This document shows, one piece after another, positions 58,561 through 64,000 of a stretch of 64,000 bases of DNA. Each line of letters begins with the position of its first letter. The stretch's first letter is position 1. Below the pieces are notes generated by a model, which was not told where the DNA came from, ran no database searches, and was given only the letters and a program-made list of their open reading frames with translations. The stretch spans positions 781,544-845,543 of the forward strand of contig VXBP01008287.1 of assembly GCA_013400115.1 (NCBI GenBank), read 5' to 3'. Both the position numbers and the translations under genes were made by a program. The DNA comes from Rhinopomastus cyanomelas (Eukaryota; Chordata; Aves; Bucerotiformes; Rhinopomastidae).

Positions 58561-61500
58561 GTTACAGAATCAACAAATGTCATGGGATTTTGTTTTCAAC
58601 TAGTAGTGAAGATTCAGATATCCTGACTTTGTTTCCAGCCATAATCACTTCTCACTGGTGTTTGCTCTGTGTCTTTTTGCTTACCGAAGCCGTAAGCGTG
58701 CTTTCTATACTCCAGAACTCAGAACTTTCTTGTGCGTTCTCGGGTGTAATGTGTACATTCAGAGTTAGCTTTGTAAAGGTCTGGGGAATTGTAAGTAGGT
58801 GGGAGATGCCTTTTTATTGTTGCACTTTTGGTTGTAGTTAAGAGAAAATACTGTAGAATTTATCTGCTGAATTCTTTTGTACTTGTCAGTGTTCATGCAC
58901 AAACAACCCTGAAACAGAAGTCTATTTTTTCTATAGTGTGGCAATACCCAAGGTGGAAAATCTTTGTGATGAGGTACTGTAGGCTCAGTTTGCAAAAGGT
59001 GGAAGCTTTGTTATAGTTTATGGATCTAGCCCTCCCCATGTGCGACATAAGTTGTTGAATTATTTTGTCCAACGTTAGCCTTTAAGTCTTAAGTCACTTG
59101 TAAAGTTTAGCGCCCGTGTTTTCTGAAGAAGTTCTACTTTGTGTTCTTGATTAACTATTCTAGTCTTGTAACTTCATTTACAGAAACAAGTTGATTCCTC
59201 AGAAATGAGAACAGGCAAATAAAATTGACTGTATAGACAGTGTTGACTATAGAAATTATTGCTGATCATTGACCACAGTGTACTTGATTGCAAAGCCTGT
59301 AGCATGGGCAACGTGACCTCATTTTGCTACACGATTCACTAACACAAGCATTGCCGTTGTGTTTTCTGATTATGTTTTTTGCATCTCTCCTCTTCAAGGA
59401 GGTGACTGCATCCTGGTTCCTGTAGCACTGACAAGCTGGGAATGTCTTTTTAAATTCTTTTTAAAATAAACCACGTTTTAAAATGTGGCTTATTTTAAGG
59501 TCTCTGTAAGCGTTTGGAAGCTGGATAAGATGGACAATCTCCAACAAATCATTGTGCTTTGTAAATTGTACCGAGCTCTCTTGAAGGTTTAAAAAAACCC
59601 TAGAACCCAGCACCTCTTCAGACTTTGAATTCTAATGAGAACAGTAGAGGTTCTGGAGGATAATCTTCTAAGCTGGCTGCAAGGCTGAGGGTTGTGTAAC
59701 TGCAGAGGATGGAGCCTTGCAGAGGCCATTAAGCAGCTGCAAAGCCAAACCCGGGAGCGCTCAGGCAGGTTTTCTGTCCATGAGGCCTTAGATCAGTAAG
59801 AGATGTTGGTTTTAAGCAGGCTTCTCTCAGTGTGCAGAGATTGCAGTTTGAAGTCTTAAACTTAGTGGTACCTCTTCATGCTAAATTCTTCTTCAGTGGG
59901 ACTGCATAGTACCCCAGAAACACGGCTGCCGGTGGCCGCTGTTGGTTACCTTAGTGTGTAGGCAGCGTCATTGCCAAGGCCTTGAGTGCGACCGTGGTGG
60001 AAATTGATGGAGTGGTATTTTTGGAACATTGCTCACTTGGGTGATGGCAGGGGTGGGAAATCCCTCCAGTAATGATGCAGCTGTGTTTCTGCAAAGCACA
60101 GTGTACAGCCCTGTTCTGGTGCAGGATGCCAGTGTTTGAGCGGGATCGTATGCCATCTCTACAGCAGATGCTTACGTTTATTTGTAAATATGGGCTGTAC
60201 TCCAGTGGCTGTTGCCTGTCTTCTCAGCGCCGCGTCAGTCACGATTGCCTTTCTAGCAGAGAAGTTAGCGATCTCAGTTTTTCCAACTGAATTACCAACG
60301 TGGAAATGTTTTGAGTTCTGTTGCAGTGTTTTCCTTTATCAGTGTGTGTGGTGGTAGAGGGAACGTTGAAAACCTGGCTTTTGGCCTGTTGCGAATGCGT
60401 AGGGTGCAACCTCTGTTACGCTGGGGACTCGATTTCACAGAACTTTCTTTTCCAAAGCCGTTTGACTTCATTGCTCACATTCCCAGGTTGGAGTTAGACA
60501 AACAGCTTCTGCTTTCATTTCGGGTTGGATCTGCCTCCAGCACAGGGGAAGAACTCGATGCCAGTTTTGCAGTGTTTCACCCTTTCTTTGCTGTTTAATG
60601 ACGTTTCAGCCGAGTGATCTGTGCAGCAAAGCCGGTGAGTCAGGAATGTCCCGTTAGGCCACCAGAAGCTCAGTGCCTGTGGCACTGTCACTTGGCACTG
60701 CTCTCTCCACAGCAAGCCAGAGCCTGAAGAATGTTTCAGTGCTGTAAGCTCTTGTGAAAGTATCTTCCCCGGGTAAAATTGCAGCAAGGCTGCAGTAATT
60801 AAGCTGTTTCTCAAGATTTCTAATCTAGATGGGCTATTGGAGCTGTCTTGGCACTTGGCTTTGCAGAGTGGCTTGTCCTACTCATTTTGTTGTTAAATAT
60901 TTGACTTGCTGACATCTTCATTCTCAGAGGCTGCAGTTTGGGCTCGCTCTCCACCCAAGGCAGCTGTTTAAATGAAGGGCCTTACATTACTGGCATTGCA
61001 GGAGGAACGTGGTGTCTGTTCTTCTCAGGCGTGTGTTCAGTCGAACTTGTGTCAGATGTTGAATGGAATCATGCTTACACTGCTGGGGCAGCCCAGCCTC
61101 TCTCAAGGATGGGCAGTTCACTGGTGGCAGAAGTAGCCATGATACGTTGGGGAGGGGGGGCTGGGGGTTATCTTAGCTGTTAGAATTAACAGTGGTCTCC
61201 TGTTAATGGCTTAACGGCTTGCTCGATGTTCCCTCTTCAGCTTCTTTGACCTTTGGCAAAGATTTTATTTTGTTTTTAACTTGAGAAGGGTTTTCCTGTG
61301 ATTGTTACCTCATTCTCATTAACTCATTTTTCTGAACTCTGAGCAGTCATTGGTGTGGGGTAACTGCTTTAACATCCAGCTGCCTGTTTGCTGAGATTGA
61401 TAATTTTGGTGTAGGAAGCGGATGGTGGTAGATGTCAGGTCTTAAGGACATTTACCTCGAGGAGTGGATTTATTCTACTTCTGAAACATCTCCCTCATGG

Positions 61501-63485
61501 CTTTTTGGTGAGCTATGCAGAGCTGGCCTGCTTGAAGCAGGTCTTATCACAGAATCACAGAACATTAGGGATTGGAAGTGACCTCGAAAGATTATCCAGT
61601 CCAATCCCCCTGCTACAGCAGGATCCCCTAGACCAAGTTGCACAGGAACACATCCAGGCGGATTTGAAACATCTCCAGAGTAGGAGACTCCACAACCCCC
61701 TGGGCAGCCCCTTCCAGTGCTTTGTCACTCTCACTGTGAAGAAGTTCCTTCTTATATTCATGTGGAACCTCCTGTGTCCCCATTCACACCCTTTGCCCCT
61801 TTTGCTATCACTGGATGCCACCGAGCGGAGCTTGGCTTCATCCATTTGTCCTGCCCTTTCCATATTAATCAACATGAATGGGGTCACCCCTCAGTCTCCT
61901 TTTTTTCCAAGCTCAAGAGACCCAGCTCCCTCAGCCTTTCATCACCATGGAGATGTTCCACTCCATCATCTTGTGGCTCTGCGCTGGACTGTCTCGAGCA
62001 GTTGTGTGTCCTTCCGGAACTGAGAGGCCCAGAACTGGACACAATATTCCAGATGTGGTCTCACCAGGGCAGTGTAGAGTGGGAAGAGCAGAACTTCTCT
62101 CCATCTACTAACCACCCCATTTCTAATCCACCCCAGGATGTTATTTGCCATCTTGGCCACAGGGGCCCATCGCTGGCTCATGGCCATCCTGCTGGCCACT
62201 AGAAGTCCCAGGTCCCTTTTCTCCTGCACTGCTCTCCAACAGGTCAGTTTGATTAGAATTGAAAACTTTAAGGACAAATAGATCCTGAAGTTGAGATGCT
62301 CTGTCCTTCTTCCATACTGTAGCAGGTGCTCAGACTTGTAGAATGTTTGCCACTTGGCTTTTGTTTTTACCCCACATCCTCCTTAAAACAGGAGACCTTT
62401 CTAGTACCAGGTTTGAGAGCAATGAATTCCTGCGTGAAGATTCCACTTTGAAGAAGTTGGTGTTGCCATGCTGAAGGAGTTGCTCCTAGAAGACCGTGTT
62501 TCATTGTGGCTGGTCTGTGAGCAGGTGAGTGCAGGGTCAGTAGATGCCTTTGTCAGAAGAGTGTGTTAACTCTATGTTAACTCTATGTGGAGAGGGAAGT
62601 AGCTGTAATTAGTGCTCCATACTGGGCATTTCTTAGTGCTTTGAATCAATGTGAGACAACTGGCTTGGTCTAACTTACAGACAATGAGTCTGCCAGTTTC
62701 TCTGCCCAAACCCTGGTAAGTTTTTCTAGAGCTTGGGCTGGAATTGTTGTCTGTGGGGTGCCAACCATCTGCAGACACTTGAGTTCCTTCTGCAAGCAGG
62801 AACTTGGGCTCCTCAAACACTTGCCGGTGCTTTTTATCCCTGTTATATACCCATGGCAGAGCTGTATGGTCATGACATTCTGTCCTTGAAGCTGCAAAAA
62901 TCTACCTGCATTTGCTGTGCTGAGACCTACAGCCAGTTTAGAAGGCTGCAAGCTACTGAGGAGTTGATGTTATCTATAGGCTGAGCTGCTGATAATTACT
63001 GCAGCCCTGGAAATTCAAGTACTCAATGGAAAGAGAGGGTTTGCTATGCCCAAGCAGGGAAGCTGTTCCACATGGTTGTATCCTGCAGAGCTCTACTGAG
63101 ATTGATCATTTTACAGGAGTCTGGGCTGATGCTGCTATGAGGTCAACATCAGCCAGGGATCAGCATTAGTCTTCTGAACTGGTGTCAGCAGGCTCTCAGT
63201 GTCCAGAATCTCTGTGTCCTCTATGGTTTGTCTGATGCCCTGTTGTGAAACCAACACACAGCCAGGAGGAATGTGAAGCAAATCAGAAACCTAGCTTCCA
63301 GCCAGAGCTGGAGCACAAGCTTGGTGCTGCCTCCCCTGCCTTCTCCTCGCATGCCTGAGCAGCAGCACGCTCCTTGCTTACCTGTCTCTGTTGGGTTTTG
63401 TATCCTGGTAACATCGCTCTGGTTAAAGTGCAGAAAACTCCTCGTGGAGCACCGAGCTGCTGTGAGGGCTGTAGTGCTGGGAAAC
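58561..63485. other. Region between TMEM59 and LDLRAD1
   Basis: The first kilobase may be extended TMEM59 3' UTR (further AATAAA at 59218 and 59465). The remainder contains one long CR1 (61548-62285) and unique sequence without recognisable coding exons. The promoter of the following gene should lie just upstream of 63486 but has no CpG island or TATA box that I could identify. Confidence 0.5.
61548..62285 (-). repeat. CR1 LINE, ~740 bp, longest copy in the window
   Basis: Inverted tail (CACAGAATCACAGAACATTA), GGGATTGGAAGTGACCTCG, GAGACTCCACAACCCCCTGG, GGGGTCACCCCTCAGTCTCC, CCAGATGTGGTCTCACCAGG and GCCATCTTGGCCACAGGGGC. The minus strand still encodes scraps of the ORF2 C-terminus (LVRPHLEYCVQFW). 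Little diverged from the other members of its subfamily. Confidence 0.95.
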
Positions 63486-63968
63486 ATGAACAAAACTCAT
63501 CCCCAGGTACAGTCCTTCTCTTGGGAAAAATCCTGCGTGCGAGCTGTTTCCTAAAGTACTTGTGTTCTTGATATGTCGTTTGTCTGACCTCGTTATCACT
63601 GATTTCTGTGACATTTTGTGTAGTTTCTACTTAACATAATTTGATATGAAAGGAAAGTGTGGGTACGAAGTGCTGGATTTGCATTACTGTTTGTTTTACA
63701 AATGGGCAACCAAGATGTAAAAGGTGATGTGATTGATCACGGTGTGAATTAAATCTGGGCCACATTTCCCCGAGGCAATTCTTGTTTACGTGTTAAAATA
63801 GAATAACACAACAGGTATCCCCAGGTGAGAGGGTAGGAGAACCTAGAGAGACTTGCCGTGTGGGGTTACTGCATGCTGCTTCTGTCAACAGTCTTTTATT
63901 CCTTCCCTTCTAGAGAAATGGTGCTGTGGCTACTTTTGAGTCAACAAAGTCCTTCTCTGAAGAAAGAG
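63486..63968 (+). CDS. LDLRAD1: LDLRAD1, first two coding exons (partial, cut by window end)
   Basis: LDL-receptor class A domain-containing protein 1 is a small type II membrane protein with LDLa repeats; only its N-terminal cytoplasmic start would be present here. Exon 1 at 63486-63506 codes M-N-K-T-H-P-Q and ends at a GT donor (63507). Exon 2 at 63914-63968, after a TTCCCTTCTAG acceptor, codes RNGAVATFESTKSFSEER plus one base and ends at a GTAATA donor. I recall the human protein beginning MNKVFPQ followed by an NG-containing stretch, so the first exon is a good match in sequence, length and phase. Position and strand also fit the 1p32.3 order (TMEM59 then LDLRAD1). No LDLa cysteines lie inside the window, so the call rests on a short match plus synteny. 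Confidence 0.55.
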
Positions 63969-64000
63969 GTAATAAAGGGCAGAGATTAACATATTTGTAT

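Overview
This window is avian nuclear DNA. Evidence: spliced vertebrate genes with short phase-matched exons, and a very high density of CR1 (chicken repeat 1) LINE fragments. I count about 28 CR1 pieces by eye, covering roughly 9 kb (~14%). That is high for a bird and would suit a CR1-rich lineage such as woodpeckers or their allies, but the species is an inference.

Six genes were rebuilt exon by exon from splice sites and reading frame. In order: MRPL37 (minus, coding 5158-9846, 7 exons, 445 aa), CYB5RL (plus, 11370-21814, 6 coding exons, 308 aa), CDCP2 (plus, 26187-33185, 6 exons, 538 aa), TCEANC2 (minus, 44375-50800, 4 exons, 208 aa), TMEM59 (plus, 51019-58449, 8 exons, 327 aa), and the first two short coding exons of a probable LDLRAD1 (plus, 63486-63968, running off the end). 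This is the gene order of human 1p32.3, so the block is syntenic across amniotes. All five complete frames stay open across every junction and their total coding lengths divide by three.

Layout: 1-5045 is intergenic with CR1 copies and a hAT-type DNA transposon MITE that has a perfect 8-bp target duplication. 5046-9846 is MRPL37. About 9850-10055 is a CpG-rich divergent promoter for MRPL37 and CYB5RL. 11367-22927 is CYB5RL. 22928-26124 is intergenic. 26125-33185 is CDCP2. 33186-44374 is an 11-kb intergenic stretch with CR1s and a degenerate minisatellite. 44375-50800 is TCEANC2, which shares a 218-bp divergent CpG promoter with TMEM59. From 58450 to the end is the TMEM59 3' region, a long CR1, and the start of LDLRAD1.

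The genes do not form one pathway: mitochondrial ribosome (MRPL37), NADH-dependent flavoprotein reductase (CYB5RL), cell-surface/secreted CUB protein (CDCP2), TFIIS-like nuclear protein (TCEANC2), and Golgi/endolysosomal autophagy adaptor (TMEM59). I saw no wholly new system. The most unusual points are a GC-AG first intron in TCEANC2, a ZP-N-like module behind the three CUB domains of CDCP2, a tandem NAGNAG acceptor in TMEM59, an optional split start in CYB5RL, and the hAT MITE.
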